DNA of 42,296 bases. Source: Betaproteobacteria bacterium (GTDB lineage: Bacteria > Pseudomonadota > Gammaproteobacteria > Burkholderiales > Burkholderiaceae_D). The position numbers were made by a program, and so were the translations under genes. Shown piece after piece: positions 1 to 9,194 of the stretch. Within the stretch, counting starts at the first letter, position 1. Each line of letters begins with the position of its first letter. Below the pieces are notes generated by a model. It worked only from the letters and a program-made list of their open reading frames with translations. It did no database searches and was not told the origin of the DNA. The DNA lies in contig JANYFL010000048.1 in assembly GCA_025362735.1 (NCBI GenBank), positions 1 through 42,296 on the forward strand. The letters are read 5' to 3'.

Positions 1-84
1 GAAATCGAATACCGCTACAACCACCGACATGACAACGTCTTTAAGCTGTTCCTGAAACTCTTCTTTGGTTACGTTTCGCCCTAA
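1..84 (+). CDS. IS1595-family transposase, C-terminal fragment
   Basis: Frame +1 from base 1 reads the last 27 residues and stop codon of a transposase that ends in FGYVSP. These residues are identical to the C-terminus of the transposase at the other end of the window. The FGYVSP ending is typical of the IS1016-like group of the IS1595 family. The gene is cut only by the window edge, so whether the full copy is active cannot be judged. Confidence 0.85.
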   Translation, partial: EIEYRYNHRHDNVFKLFLKLFFGYVSP

Positions 85-89
85 TTACC
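1..89 (+). mobile_element. Right end of an IS1595-family element (partial)
   Basis: The first 89 bases match, with no difference I can see, the transposase-distal end of the complete copy at 41506-42294, which lies in the opposite orientation. Similarity stops just after AATTACC (85-89 plus one or two shared T), which sets the element edge. Only the last 28 codons of the transposase and a few bases of terminal inverted repeat are inside the window. The rest lies beyond base 1. Confidence 0.85.
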
Positions 90-1018
90 TTTGTTTTTGA
101 ATACTTGCGCAAAAAAACAGCAAGGCGTTGGCCTGGCTCACTGAGAACTTCGCGCTTGCGCGTGAGCAAGCCGAAACCGACGATGTCCTTGCCGATTTCA
201 ATCGGTAGCTCGACCAGGAGTTTTGCCTTGACGGAATCACGCACGACGGATTCCGGCAGCATTGCAATCGCATCATAAGCTTGCAGCAATTGCAGGCTTG
301 CAAAAATCGAAGAGCATTCAACGATATTTGCAGGAGTGGATAGTCTTCTATGCGCAAACTCTTCTTCCAGGATTTGACGTGCCGGCGTAGTAATCGACTG
401 AAGAATCCAGGGCCAATCGGGGAGATCGGATAGATTGATTTTTCGTTTGGATGCGAGAGGATGTTGCGCCCGAACGACCAGCCTGAGCGATTCATTCGTC
501 AGGCTTTCAAACTCAAACTCATTGTGCTGCAGTGGATCAGTAAAGCGACCCACTGCAAGATCAATCTCACGCAATTTGAGAAGATTGACGACCTGGTCGC
601 TGGTTTCACCAAAAATACGGATGTTCAGTCTGGGCTTTTCGATTTTCAAATCTGCGACAGCACGGGCAAGGATGTCCGGCACAGCACCCATAATAATGCC
701 TACCAAAAGAAGGCCATGGCCCCCTTTCTGTTTGATTTCCAGATTTTCCGTGAAAGCGGCCAAATCAGCGAGACATTCGCGGGCATAGCTAATTACTTCG
801 CTGCCTAATGCGGTCGGCTGCATGCCTCGTGAATGCCGTTCGAAAATAGAAAAACCAAACAAAGACTCCAGGTCAGCCAGTACCTTGCTCGCGCTAGGCT
901 GCGCAATGCTGACGGCTTCTGCGGCCTGATGAAGGTTCCCTGAGTCGGCAATCGCCACAAGCAGTGACAAATGCTTCATCTTCAGTCGATTGAGGAGTTT
1001 CAGCTGGATCGCACCCAT
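41..1018 (-). CDS. LysR-type transcriptional regulator, tail encoded by IS DNA
   Basis: A 325-residue LysR-family activator or repressor. The N-terminal winged helix-turn-helix (about residues 10-75) contains the typical stretch NLHQAAEAVSIAQPSASKVL. It is followed by the substrate-binding domain, which opens with GLLLVGIIMGAVP near residue 103. The N-terminus resembles the GbpR-like subgroup often linked to sugar or aromatic catabolism. The gene is divergent from the TonB receptor gene, and a 41-bp element shared with the rhamnose operon promoter lies 12 bp upstream of the start. It is therefore the likely regulator of the rhamnose block. The last 15 residues (VIRAKRNQRRVSGTA) are encoded inside the insertion sequence, so the native C-terminus has been replaced, probably after the end of the effector domain. 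A later ATG at residue 14 is an alternative start. Confidence 0.88.
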   Translation of the reverse strand: MGAIQLKLLNRLKMKHLSLLVAIADSGNLHQAAEAVSIAQPSASKVLADLESLFGFSIFERHSRGMQPTALGSEVISYARECLADLAAFTENLEIKQKGGHGLLLVGIIMGAVPDILARAVADLKIEKPRLNIRIFGETSDQVVNLLKLREIDLAVGRFTDPLQHNEFEFESLTNESLRLVVRAQHPLASKRKINLSDLPDWPWILQSITTPARQILEEEFAHRRLSTPANIVECSSIFASLQLLQAYDAIAMLPESVVRDSVKAKLLVELPIEIGKDIVGFGLLTRKREVLSEPGQRLAVFLRKYSKTKVIRAKRNQRRVSGTA

Positions 1019-1029
1019 TGCGTTGTTAT

Positions 1030-1070
1030 ATGCCTATTTGGAATTGGTTGATCGTCAATTTTGATTGGAA
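1030..1070 (+). promoter_or_regulatory. Putative LysR binding element, copy 1 (lysR/TBDR promoter region)
   Basis: This 41-bp stretch matches 5404-5444 at 32 of 41 positions with no gaps, including TTTGGAATT at the left, TGATC in the middle and GATTGGAA at the right. The left part (ATGCCTATTTGGAAT) is a near copy of the perfect T-N11-A palindrome found at the second site. It lies between the divergent LysR gene and the TonB receptor gene. LysR proteins typically bind a T-N11-A box near their own gene. The rest of the 1019-1305 gap shows no further gene. Confidence 0.6.
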
Positions 1071-1305
1071 GGCTATAGCTTAATCCATTACATTGGCGCC
1101 CAAGTATCGAATAACAGATATTTGCAAACAATACGCCGCAGCCGAATTTTCATGGTCCGCAAGCCGTGTCCGTGACGATTTTGCAGAAATGATTAAGGCA
1201 ACGAGATAAAGAGACGACTGAAAACTGAACGGGCGTATCTGCTTAACCGGCTTGAGTCAGAGTTCAGCGCGTCGTTCTGACGAATTTATAACAAGTAAGG
1301 AGACA

Positions 1306-3620
1306 ATGAATATGAAGCACCAGCAATTAAGTTTTCCAAAATTGACCACGTTGTCATTCTTCCTGCTCGCAGCAGGACTGCAAACGGCTCATGCGCAAAC
1401 GAGTGCATCTACATCAAAGGCAACCGTCCTTGACGAAATTGTCGTTACCTCGCAAAAACGGACCGAAAAACTTATCGACACCACCGTTTCAGCAGCTGTG
1501 GTCAGTGCTGACGCTTTAAATAATAGTGGCGTAGCCAGCCTGGATGATCTAGGCAAAGCGGTTCCGTCGCTGGTTGCATCCTCATCAAGTAATACCTTGC
1601 GCTCGGGATACACGATGCGCGGCATCAGCACGACGGTCATCACGATTGGTGCGCCAAGCGGAACTGCGATCATGATCGACGGTGTAACCCTGGCGCCAGA
1701 GTCGATGGCGGCACGACAACTTGCAGATATCGAAAACGTTGAAGTATTGCGTGGCCCGCAAGCGACTCTGGGTGGCCGTACCGCTGCTTCAGGTGTGGTC
1801 AACATGATCACCCGTAAGCCATCAGACTCGTTCGACGGCAATCTTTCCTTGACCTTCACGGATGACCATGAACGCCGCATTCAGGGTTATGTTTCCGGCC
1901 CGATTGCCGATATGGTCAAGTTCAGCGTCTCCGCATACGATGCGAGTACGGAATACCCCACCAAGATTTGGCGACCGGCAAGCATGATCAGGAAAAAGCC
2001 AACGGTGGCCGCGCCAAGTTATTAGTCCAAGCAACACCAGATCTTGATTTCACGTTGGCGGCTGCTACCGCCAAGACCAAGAACCGCGGTACCTTCACTA
2101 CCTATATTGCGGTTGACCCGACGGCCAATTTCCGTGGTCTGGCAGTCATCCCCCAAAGTGTTGCGTTACCCGGAATTGTCGTTAATCGCGACAATCTGAA
2201 TTACAACGTGATGGGTTCGCCACGTATGGACGGCGACGACACCATGGTTTCCCTCATCGCCAATTACAAATTTGGCGGCTACACGCTCAGCTCTACGACC
2301 GCTTACCAGAAAGAAAATCGTACCCTGGTTTTCGACGTCTACAACGAAGCAGCCGACTGGCCGTCGTTGGCATCGGGTGGTGTCTTTAAATGGGACATGA
2401 AGCAGACTTCGATTCTTAAGGTGAAAACCACCAGTCAGGAATTCAAGCTGGTCTCGCCGCAACTTGGGTTTGTAAATTTCCTTACCGGTGTTTACTACGA
2501 TCACGACAAGACGGATTTCGACTTTGCCCGACCCTCGTTTGGAACGCCGATTCCTTTCAGTGCATTCCGTGTTGCAGATACCAAAACCCAGGCGGTTTAT
2601 GGACGTGCAACCTGGACACTCGTGCCTGACATGCTCGACTTGATTACCGGCCTGCGTTACAACAAGGACGATATTTCCTACGTCTATAACCTGCGTTACA
2701 ACACGACTCCCGCCAGTGCTTCTGTGCCATTCTCACGGAGCAATTCATATTCGGAAAATACGACGGTTGGCGATATCAGTTTGCGTTTCAAGATTACGCC
2801 GAAGCTGACCGTCTACGGTGGCTACACCAGAGGCTATAAGCCAGCGATCTGGAATCTTGATGGCACCGTTACGGCTACGAACACCTTCCTACCGGTCAAT
2901 GCAGAACATATTGATGCTTTCGAACTGGGTTTAAAAGGGAATTTTCTCGACAATCGTCTCTCGCTCAATGCAGCATTGTTCGACACGGTATATAAAAACT
3001 TCCAGGTGCAAACCTTTGATCCCAATGCAGTGGCTGCCACCTTTGCCATTTCGAATGCAGGCAAAGCGCATACCCAGGGCTTCGAATTGGATGCACGTGC
3101 TCTACTTACTCAAAATTTGAAGTTGACAGCGAGCGTGGCCTATGTCGATGCAAAGTTTGACCAATACGACCGAGCCAATTGTTACGCGGGTCAGACTCTG
3201 GCGACCGGTTGTATTACGACGAGCTCACCCTCCTATCAAGTCATGACCGGGCGCGCATTGCCGAATGCTCCAAAATACAAAGGAAGCATTGGACTTGAAC
3301 AGCGCATTGGCCTTGATTCCGTGCCATTTGATCTGACCCTAAACGGCAACTACGTTTATCAGACCCGGGTTAACTTCGATCCCAATCTGAATCCGATTGC
3401 GATCCAGGATGCATATGGTCTGTTGAATCTCGGCCTCAAGCTGACGGACCATAAAGATCGCTACAGCATCACGTTCTTTGTGAACAATGCGCTTGATAAA
3501 CGCTATGTGGTTGGTATTACCGACCAAACCGCGCGTTGGGGCAACAAGAGCGCTCTGACCGGTACTTTTGGTCGTGATGCAGAACGCTATGCGGGTATCC
3601 GCTTTGCAATGAATTTCTGA
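1306..3620 (+). pseudogene. TonB-dependent outer-membrane receptor, frameshifted
   Basis: An outer-membrane receptor of about 770 residues in two frames. The first part (1306-about 1965) has a signal peptide (FFLLAAGLQTAHAQ), a TonB box (DEIVVTSQKR) and the plug with the VEVLRGPQATLGG motif. The second part, read in another frame from about 1966 to 3620, gives the beta-barrel and ends in the usual terminal phenylalanine (AMNF). One base appears to be missing at about 1965. Restoring an A in AAGATTTGG would give TKNLATGKH and a continuous protein. AAGGAG at 1297-1302 serves ATG 1306 or, with better spacing, ATG 1312. Position beside the rhamnose genes suggests uptake of a rhamnose-containing oligosaccharide or glycoside. 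The frameshift is either a real inactivation or a sequencing error. Confidence 0.85.
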
Positions 3621-3671
3621 TTTCTGTTGGGGTTGGGTCAGAGTCTTATTAGTATTAGCTAGCCTTTTCTG

Positions 3672-3724
3672 CCCGGACATGTTGATTCCAATTTATGGAG
3701 TAAATATGTCCGGGTATTTCTTTT
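3672..3724 (+). terminator. Putative intrinsic terminator after the TonB receptor gene
   Basis: A perfect 9-bp inverted repeat, CCCGGACAT (3672-3680) and ATGTCCGGG (3706-3714), is followed by TATTTCTTTT. The loop is long (25 nt). It sits between two convergent genes, so it would serve the receptor gene on the plus strand. Confidence 0.5.
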
Positions 3725-3768
3725 GGCTAACGATCCGTTTTATCCTTGGACGAACCAAGTCGCTGGAT

Positions 3769-5256
3769 TTATTCCGGTGCACAAGTTTGTCCCGGATTTG
3801 AAGTGCCCCGAGGCAAGACGTTGACCAATACACGCCGATAACTCGTTAATGGTGGCGATCCATCGTCTCGCACTTCCAGAATAATATGCAACACACGCTT
3901 GTCGAGTGCACTCGGAGCGATGAACTCTGCAACCGGACTTGTGGCATTTTCTATATTGAGATCGACCAACCCGGGAATACCTGACGGCTCTTTGTATTGC
4001 CACCAGTGATAGTTCAGGGCATTTTGGTCTGGGTCACTCGAACCGATCGTACTCAAGCGTACGCGCGTACCCGCACATACACTTAACGTCACCGGGTTGC
4101 GTCCGGCAACTTCATTGACGACCAGAAGCGGATGATGATTGGCCATGGCATAAGACGCTTGGAGCGTCCACTGCATGCGCGCAGCAAAATCATTCTGAAA
4201 GGCAGCACGCCAGCGCCAGATCGTCGCCTGAGCGGTTTGGTAGCGATTGCCATCGACTCCAAGTACCGAATCGCTCGTATTGGCATATAAGCCGATAGCC
4301 GTTGCAACTTTACCGTAACGGCCACCCCAACCACCATATTCGGGATGTTCTGGAACGTTCAGTCCATTTGGAATCAGATACAGAAACGACGGCGTGTCTC
4401 CTTCCATAATGTATTGAGGTGTGGGATAGAGCGCACCGAGCAGTCCTTTCTGAATGTGTTGTGCCAGCCACTCGCGGGTCACGAAAGATTTGTCTGCACC
4501 GGGCATGGGGCGCATCAGATCACCTGAAATACCCGTCCACGTGGCTTGCGAGTATTCGCCAAAGGCATGGATGCTGGCAATCCAGAAAAGCTCAGGAAAA
4601 TTTGCACGAATCCACGGACCGGCGTCGTCCTGATCAGAGATCGAATAGACGCGTAATTTCGCAATAAACGCGGCGAGTTGGGCCGGGGTACGAGTTTTGC
4701 GAACTTGCCACAATGCCTGAGCCAGATCAGTGGCACCGCTCCAGATGCTGATCCACACCGGTCGAGGGTCGGCACGATCAACGACAGAAATAATGAGTTG
4801 TGATGCTGATGACTCTTTTCCTTCACCAACACCTTGCATGCCGTATTCAGCGCGACCTGCCCTGATGCGGCTCAGTAGCGCCTGTGCATCCGGATAACCA
4901 GCAGCATGCTGGCGCAGATTGGGCAGGACCTGCCCATAGGCTCTTACTCGTTCCTCAATCATTTCTGGATGAACACTGGTTTTCAACCAGACCGAGGTCG
5001 TAGCGATCAGGCCCTCAACGTCGAATTCATTTGCGTAGACCAGTAAGCGGACCACTGACTCCGAGTCATCCGGTTCATTCGCAATATCGGTCAGCACGAT
5101 GATGCGCGGTTTCTCCTGTGGAGCAGTCGTTACTGATTGCCCTTTGTCTGCCCCTTGTGCCCAAGCGGGGACGAAACCATATGCCACCAAAGTCAACACG
5201 GTGACGCATTTCAGTGACTTCAACCGTTTGATCAGCCAATTCGAATTTATTGACAC
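3769..5256 (-). CDS. Secreted Sde182/nucleoside-hydrolase-like protein (DUF1593)
   Basis: A 495-residue exported protein. It has a signal peptide ending near VAYGFVPAWAQG, then a nucleoside-hydrolase-like domain (Sde182 family) opening with VLTDIANEPDDSES. The acidic cluster there matches the calcium-binding Asp motif of nucleoside hydrolases. The C-terminal 90 residues (DPDQNALNYHWWQYKEP onward) look like the Ig-like C-terminal domain of this family. Members occur in polysaccharide-degrading bacteria and the type protein binds cellulose; the reaction is not firmly known. I chose GTG at 5256 because GGAG (5264-5267) lies 7 nt upstream and the signal peptide then starts properly; an ATG at 5313 would add 19 residues before it. 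It is convergent with the receptor gene and divergent from the rhamnose operon, so the shared promoter region may control it. Probable role: processing a rhamnose-containing glycan outside the cytoplasm. Confidence 0.82.
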   Translation of the reverse strand: MSINSNWLIKRLKSLKCVTVLTLVAYGFVPAWAQGADKGQSVTTAPQEKPRIIVLTDIANEPDDSESVVRLLVYANEFDVEGLIATTSVWLKTSVHPEMIEERVRAYGQVLPNLRQHAAGYPDAQALLSRIRAGRAEYGMQGVGEGKESSASQLIISVVDRADPRPVWISIWSGATDLAQALWQVRKTRTPAQLAAFIAKLRVYSISDQDDAGPWIRANFPELFWIASIHAFGEYSQATWTGISGDLMRPMPGADKSFVTREWLAQHIQKGLLGALYPTPQYIMEGDTPSFLYLIPNGLNVPEHPEYGGWGGRYGKVATAIGLYANTSDSVLGVDGNRYQTAQATIWRWRAAFQNDFAARMQWTLQASYAMANHHPLLVVNEVAGRNPVTLSVCAGTRVRLSTIGSSDPDQNALNYHWWQYKEPSGIPGLVDLNIENATSPVAEFIAPSALDKRVLHIILEVRDDGSPPLTSYRRVLVNVLPRGTSNPGQTCAPE

Positions 5257-5403
5257 AAACACGCTCCGATTTTTTGATGCGGCGACACAAAGGAATAAAT
5301 GTAGTGCATCCATGTGAAGTCATTCAATCTTATTCAGTTGGAGGCCCATTTTGTTTTGACCTTGGTAAGTACAGCCGGCTTTCTACCGATGAAGTCGATC
5401 TTC

Positions 5404-5444
5404 ATTCCAATTTGGAATTAAATGATCATCACATTCGATTGGAA
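5404..5444 (+). promoter_or_regulatory. Putative LysR binding element, copy 2 (rhamnose operon promoter)
   Basis: It starts with a perfect palindrome, ATTCCAATTTGGAAT (5404-5418), which fits the LysR T-N11-A box. The palindrome continues into a block shared with 1037-1070 (27 of 34 identical). The right edge, TTGGAA at 5439-5444, is 17 bp from TTAGAT (5462-5467), a possible weak -35/-10 pair. The element is 60 bp upstream of the first operon gene and 147 bp upstream of the divergent Sde182-like gene. I infer a LysR activator site. Confidence 0.62.
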
Positions 5445-5504
5445 ATCGATCCCTCAAACGGTTAGATTCTCGGACATTCTTATAAAAATGAGGGACATTA
5501 AATA

Positions 5505-6356
5505 ATGAAACTGCTCCGCTATGGTCCGCCAAATCAGGAAATGCCCGGAGTGCTCGATGCAGAAGGCAATATGCGCGATCTGTCTGCTTATGTAGCGGAC
5601 ATTAATGGGAGGTGCTTATCAGACGAGGTGCTCAACAAACTGCGCGCGCTGGACGTCACAACCTTGCCCCTTGTAAAAGGTAAACCGCGTCTTGGACCCT
5701 GCGTTGCCAATGTGGGCAAATTCATTTGTATCGGTCTTAACTATACCGACCATGCAATTGAATCGAACATGGCTATTCCTACTGAACCGGTCGTATTCAT
5801 GAAGGCGACCAGTTCCATATGTGGCCCTAACGATGACGTTGAACTGCCGCCCAATTCGATTAAGAACGACTGGGAAGTCGAGTTGGGTATTGTCATCGGC
5901 AAACTGGCGAAGTATGTCAGTGAAAAAGATGCGCTTGAGCATGTGGCTGGATATTGCATTGTGAATGATGTCTCCGAGCGGGCTTGGCAACTAGAGCATG
6001 GTACGCAATGGAGCAAAGGGAAAAGTTTTGATACCTATGGGCCTATCGGCCCATGGATGGTGACTGCAGATGAAATTTCCGATGTGCAAAACCTCAACAT
6101 GTGGCTTGAAGTCGATGGCAAGCGCTTCCAAAATGGCAACACGCGCACCATGATCTTCAACGTTGCCCAAGTAGTTTCCTATCTCAGTCAGTTCCTGAGT
6201 CTTCAGCCCGGCGATGTTATTTCCACCGGGACTCCGCCAGGGGTTGGTATGGGACAAAAGCCTCCCGTCTTTTTGAAGGCAGGACAAGTTATGCGACTGG
6301 GCATCGATGGTCTGGGTGAACAGCAGCAAAAGACGGTTGCCGCACGCATTAACTAA
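5505..6356 (+). CDS. L-2,4-diketo-3-deoxyrhamnonate hydrolase, FAH family
   Basis: A 283-residue fumarylacetoacetate-hydrolase fold enzyme. The metal ligands of the family are visible: E124 and E126 in WEVELG and D155 in IVNDVSER. The end of the fold, PGDVISTGTPPGVGMG, is also typical. In the diketo-hydrolase route for L-rhamnose known from Sphingomonas, an enzyme of this family (LRA6) splits 2,4-diketo-3-deoxy-L-rhamnonate to pyruvate and L-lactate. The same family serves the matching L-fucose route, and the neighbouring rhamnonate dehydratase decides in favour of rhamnose. It is the first gene of the operon, with a Shine-Dalgarno GAGGGA at 5490-5495. Cytoplasmic. Confidence 0.85.
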   Translation: MKLLRYGPPNQEMPGVLDAEGNMRDLSAYVADINGRCLSDEVLNKLRALDVTTLPLVKGKPRLGPCVANVGKFICIGLNYTDHAIESNMAIPTEPVVFMKATSSICGPNDDVELPPNSIKNDWEVELGIVIGKLAKYVSEKDALEHVAGYCIVNDVSERAWQLEHGTQWSKGKSFDTYGPIGPWMVTADEISDVQNLNMWLEVDGKRFQNGNTRTMIFNVAQVVSYLSQFLSLQPGDVISTGTPPGVGMGQKPPVFLKAGQVMRLGIDGLGEQQQKTVAARIN

Positions 6357-6379
6357 AAACCAATAGCACCTGAGACATC

Positions 6380-7132
6380 ATGAATAAAATTGACTTGAAA
6401 GACCGTGTTGCCGTGATAACCGGTGGTGCTCGCGGCATTGGCTATGCAATCGCAGAACGCATGCTTGGCTCAGGCGCCGCCGTATCACTTTGGGACGTCG
6501 ATGCGGCCAAGCTGCAGGAATCCCAGACGGAACTAAGCAAGCGCGGAAACGTCAGCATCGCTGTGGTCGATATCGCCAATGAAGAATCGATACAAAAAGG
6601 CACGGATCATGTTCTGTCCCAGCACGGCAAGATCGACATTCTGGTGAACAATGCGGGCATCACCGGTGGCAACGGGATGACCTGGGAATTGGATCCGAAT
6701 GTCTGGCGCAAAGTTGTGGACATCAATCTGGTCGGCCCGTTTCTGGCTTGTCGATCTATCGTTCCTGCGATGCTCAAGAATGGCTATGGCCGCATCATCA
6801 ATATCGCGTCGATTGCGGGTAAAGAAGGGAACCCTACTGCTTCGCATTACAGCGCAACCAAAGCAGGCTTGATCGGGCTGACCAAATCATTGGGTAAGGA
6901 ATTGGCGACGAAAAATATTCTGGTCAATTGCATTACACCCGCCGTGGCGAAAACCGATATTTTCAATTCGATGGAGCAACGGCATATCGATTTCATGCTG
7001 TCGAAAATCCCCATGAATCGTTTCCTGCAGGTTGATGAAGTTGCCGCCATGGTGATCTGGCTGGCCTCGGAAGAATGCTCATTTAGTACGGGGGCCGTGT
7101 TCGACATTTCTGGCGGGCGCGCGACTTACTAA
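6380..7132 (+). CDS. 2-keto-3-deoxy-L-rhamnonate 4-dehydrogenase, SDR family
   Basis: A 250-residue short-chain dehydrogenase. It has the cofactor motif TGGARGIG (14-21), an Asp at the end of beta-2 (D39, which favours NAD+), NNAG (90-93), and the catalytic triad S144, Y157 and K161. In the diketo-hydrolase pathway this step oxidises 2-keto-3-deoxy-L-rhamnonate at C4 to the substrate of the preceding hydrolase (LRA5 role). The assignment rests on its place between the hydrolase (23 bp upstream) and the rhamnonate dehydratase, since SDR sequence alone does not fix the substrate. Confidence 0.78.
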   Translation: MNKIDLKDRVAVITGGARGIGYAIAERMLGSGAAVSLWDVDAAKLQESQTELSKRGNVSIAVVDIANEESIQKGTDHVLSQHGKIDILVNNAGITGGNGMTWELDPNVWRKVVDINLVGPFLACRSIVPAMLKNGYGRIINIASIAGKEGNPTASHYSATKAGLIGLTKSLGKELATKNILVNCITPAVAKTDIFNSMEQRHIDFMLSKIPMNRFLQVDEVAAMVIWLASEECSFSTGAVFDISGGRATY

Positions 7133-7217
7133 TATAAAAAATATTTGCACGTTGATCAGGTCAGTCGGGCGCATGAATCTGATCGTTTCACTATTCCAGC
7201 ATTAAGGCGGTTTGACC

Positions 7218-8402
7218 ATGTCGACACCAACGATCAAGCAAGTGCGTGCCTATACCGTTCGCGGTGGGGGTGCCGATTATCACGATCAGGGCGAGGGCCA
7301 CTGGATCGATGATCATATTGCGACGCCGATGAGCAAGTATCCCGAGTATCGGCAGAGTCGCCAAAGCTTCGGCATCAATGTGCTGGGGACATTGGTCGTC
7401 GAAATTGAAGCGAGTGATGGCACAGTCGGCTTCGCAGTAACGACTGGCGGCGATCTGGGCTGCTGGATTATTGAAAAACATCTGGCTCGATTCATTGAGG
7501 GCGCAAAGGTTACTGACATTGAAGTGATGTGGGATCAGATGTTCCGCTCGACGGTCTTTTATGGACGTAAAGGTATTGTGCTCAATACCATCAGCGGTGT
7601 TGACCTTGCGCTTTGGGATTTACTCGGTAAAGTTCGTCAGGTACCGGTGCATCAATTGCTTGGTGGTCCGGTACGTGATGAACTGGTTTTCTATGCGACC
7701 GGTTCGCGGCCTGATCTGGCGAAAGAGATGGGTTTCATCGGCGGCAAGATGCCGGTGCATCATGGTCCAGCCGAAGGCGAAGAGGGTTTGAACAAAACCA
7801 TCGCAATGCTGGCTGATATGCGGAATAAAGTCGGCGATGATTTCTGGCTGATGTTTGATTGCTGGATGAGTCTTGATCTTGACTATGCCACTCGTCTGGC
7901 GCATGCCGCACACGAATATAAACTCAAATGGATCGAAGAAGCCTTGCTGCCCGATGACTATTGGGGCTATGCCGAACTGCGCAAGCGGGTTCCTTCGCAG
8001 ATGCTGGTGACGACGGGTGAACATGAAGCAACTCGTTATGGTTTCCGTTTACTACTCGAGATGGGATGCTGTGACATCATTCAACCTGACGTGGGCTGGT
8101 GTGGCGGCATTACCGAATTGATCAAGATTTCCGCCCTGGCTGACGCCCACAATGTCATGGTCGTTCCGCATGGTTCGAGCGTCTACAGTTATCATTTTGT
8201 GATCACGCGTACCAATAGCCCTTTTGCCGAATTCCTGATGATGGCGCCTAAGGCGGATAAGGTTGTACCAATGTTTCATCCGCAGTTGCTGGATGAGCCG
8301 GTACCAATCAACGGTCGGATGAAAGCCTCCGTTCTCGACAAGCCCGGTTTCGGGGTGCGCCTGAATCTCGATGTAAAGTTGCACCGGCCATTCACCCATT
8401 AA
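7218..8402 (+). CDS. rhmD: L-rhamnonate dehydratase
   Basis: A 394-residue enolase-superfamily enzyme very close to E. coli RhmD. Shared stretches include [60 protein letters not shown] and VLDKPGFGV. Metal ligands D214 (MFDCW), E240 (KWIEE) and E268 (TTGEHE), and the catalytic-base His H318 (VPHGSSVYS), are present. It removes water from L-rhamnonate to give 2-keto-3-deoxy-L-rhamnonate, with Mg2+. ATG 7218 was chosen because AAGGCGG (7204-7210) lies 7 nt upstream; an in-frame TTG at 7212 is less likely. This gene fixes the substrate of the whole operon as L-rhamnose rather than L-fucose. Confidence 0.93.
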   Translation: MSTPTIKQVRAYTVRGGGADYHDQGEGHWIDDHIATPMSKYPEYRQSRQSFGINVLGTLVVEIEASDGTVGFAVTTGGDLGCWIIEKHLARFIEGAKVTDIEVMWDQMFRSTVFYGRKGIVLNTISGVDLALWDLLGKVRQVPVHQLLGGPVRDELVFYATGSRPDLAKEMGFIGGKMPVHHGPAEGEEGLNKTIAMLADMRNKVGDDFWLMFDCWMSLDLDYATRLAHAAHEYKLKWIEEALLPDDYWGYAELRKRVPSQMLVTTGEHEATRYGFRLLLEMGCCDIIQPDVGWCGGITELIKISALADAHNVMVVPHGSSVYSYHFVITRTNSPFAEFLMMAPKADKVVPMFHPQLLDEPVPINGRMKASVLDKPGFGVRLNLDVKLHRPFTH

Positions 8403-8415
8403 TCTGGAGGGCAGT

Positions 8416-9189
8416 ATGTTGCTGAAAGACAAAGTGGTGGTCATCACCGGCGGCTCTCGCGGAATCGGCAGAGGCATCGCCTTGGGTTGTGCTAAAGAAG
8501 GTGCCAAGGTGGTGATCAACTATGCAAGAGATCCGGAGACCGGTGGCAAGAGTCCGGCGCAGGAAGTTGTGGACTCGATTCACGCAATGGGCGGCAGCGC
8601 CGTCGCGGTGAAAGGCAACATTGCCGACCCGACTACTTCCCGTGAATTGATTGCGGCTGCGGTGGCCGAATTTGGTGGTGTGGATGTCTGTGTCGCGAAT
8701 GCTGGGATTTGTCCTTTTCATTCATTTCTGGACATGCCGCCCGAATTGTTGAGAGAGACAGTCGGGGTCAATTTCGAAGGCACTTATTTTCTGGCTCAGG
8801 CCGGGGCGAACCAGATGATCAAACAGGGGCGCGGCGGCTCCATCATTGCCATCAGCTCCATCAGCAAACTCGTTGGTGGCGAATTTCAGACGCATTACAC
8901 GCCGACCAAGGCGGCTCAACATTCGTTGATGCAGTCCTGTGCGATTGCGCTCGGTCGTTATGGCATTCGTTGTAATTCTGTGCTGCCGGGCACGATCCTG
9001 ACCGATATTAATAAAGAAGACCTCACACCAGAAAAAACAGCCGCATTTAATCAACGTGTTCCACTGGGCCGACTGGGTCAACCCGACGACCTCGCCGGGA
9101 GTGTCGTCTTTCTCGCATCGGATATGGCACGCTATATCACCGGCGCAGAGATCCTTGTCGACGGCGGTATGTTCGTCAACCTCCAATAA
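8416..9189 (+). CDS. L-rhamnose 1-dehydrogenase, SDR family
   Basis: A 257-residue short-chain dehydrogenase that strongly resembles characterised bacterial L-rhamnose 1-dehydrogenases (LRA1/RhaDH). Recognisable blocks are AGICPFHSFLDMP, QTHYTPTKA, LMQSCAIALG, YGIRCNSVLPGTI and the ending FVNLQ. Cofactor motif TGGSRGIG is at 11-18; the catalytic residues are about S148, Y161 and K165. It oxidises L-rhamnose to L-rhamnono-lactone, the entry step of the pathway. A strong Shine-Dalgarno (GGAGGG) precedes ATG 8416, and the gene begins 13 nt after rhmD. The NNAG motif reads ANAG here, a common variant. Confidence 0.9.
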   Translation: MLLKDKVVVITGGSRGIGRGIALGCAKEGAKVVINYARDPETGGKSPAQEVVDSIHAMGGSAVAVKGNIADPTTSRELIAAAVAEFGGVDVCVANAGICPFHSFLDMPPELLRETVGVNFEGTYFLAQAGANQMIKQGRGGSIIAISSISKLVGGEFQTHYTPTKAAQHSLMQSCAIALGRYGIRCNSVLPGTILTDINKEDLTPEKTAAFNQRVPLGRLGQPDDLAGSVVFLASDMARYITGAEILVDGGMFVNLQ

Positions 9190-9194
9190 AGATC

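Noticed and set aside
1940..1990. Programmed frameshift in the TonB receptor
   Set aside because: No slippery heptamer or downstream structure is visible, and adding one A restores a conserved protein. A plain deletion or read error is simpler.
3685..3700. A third LysR-type box (ATTCCAATTTATGGA)
   Set aside because: It lies between convergent genes in the loop of a terminator-like repeat, with no promoter to control, and lacks the right half of the shared element.
5481..5486. TATAAA as the -10 box of the rhamnose operon
   Set aside because: Transcription would start at or inside the ribosome-binding site, leaving too short a leader; the match upstream near 5439-5467 is more sensible though weak.
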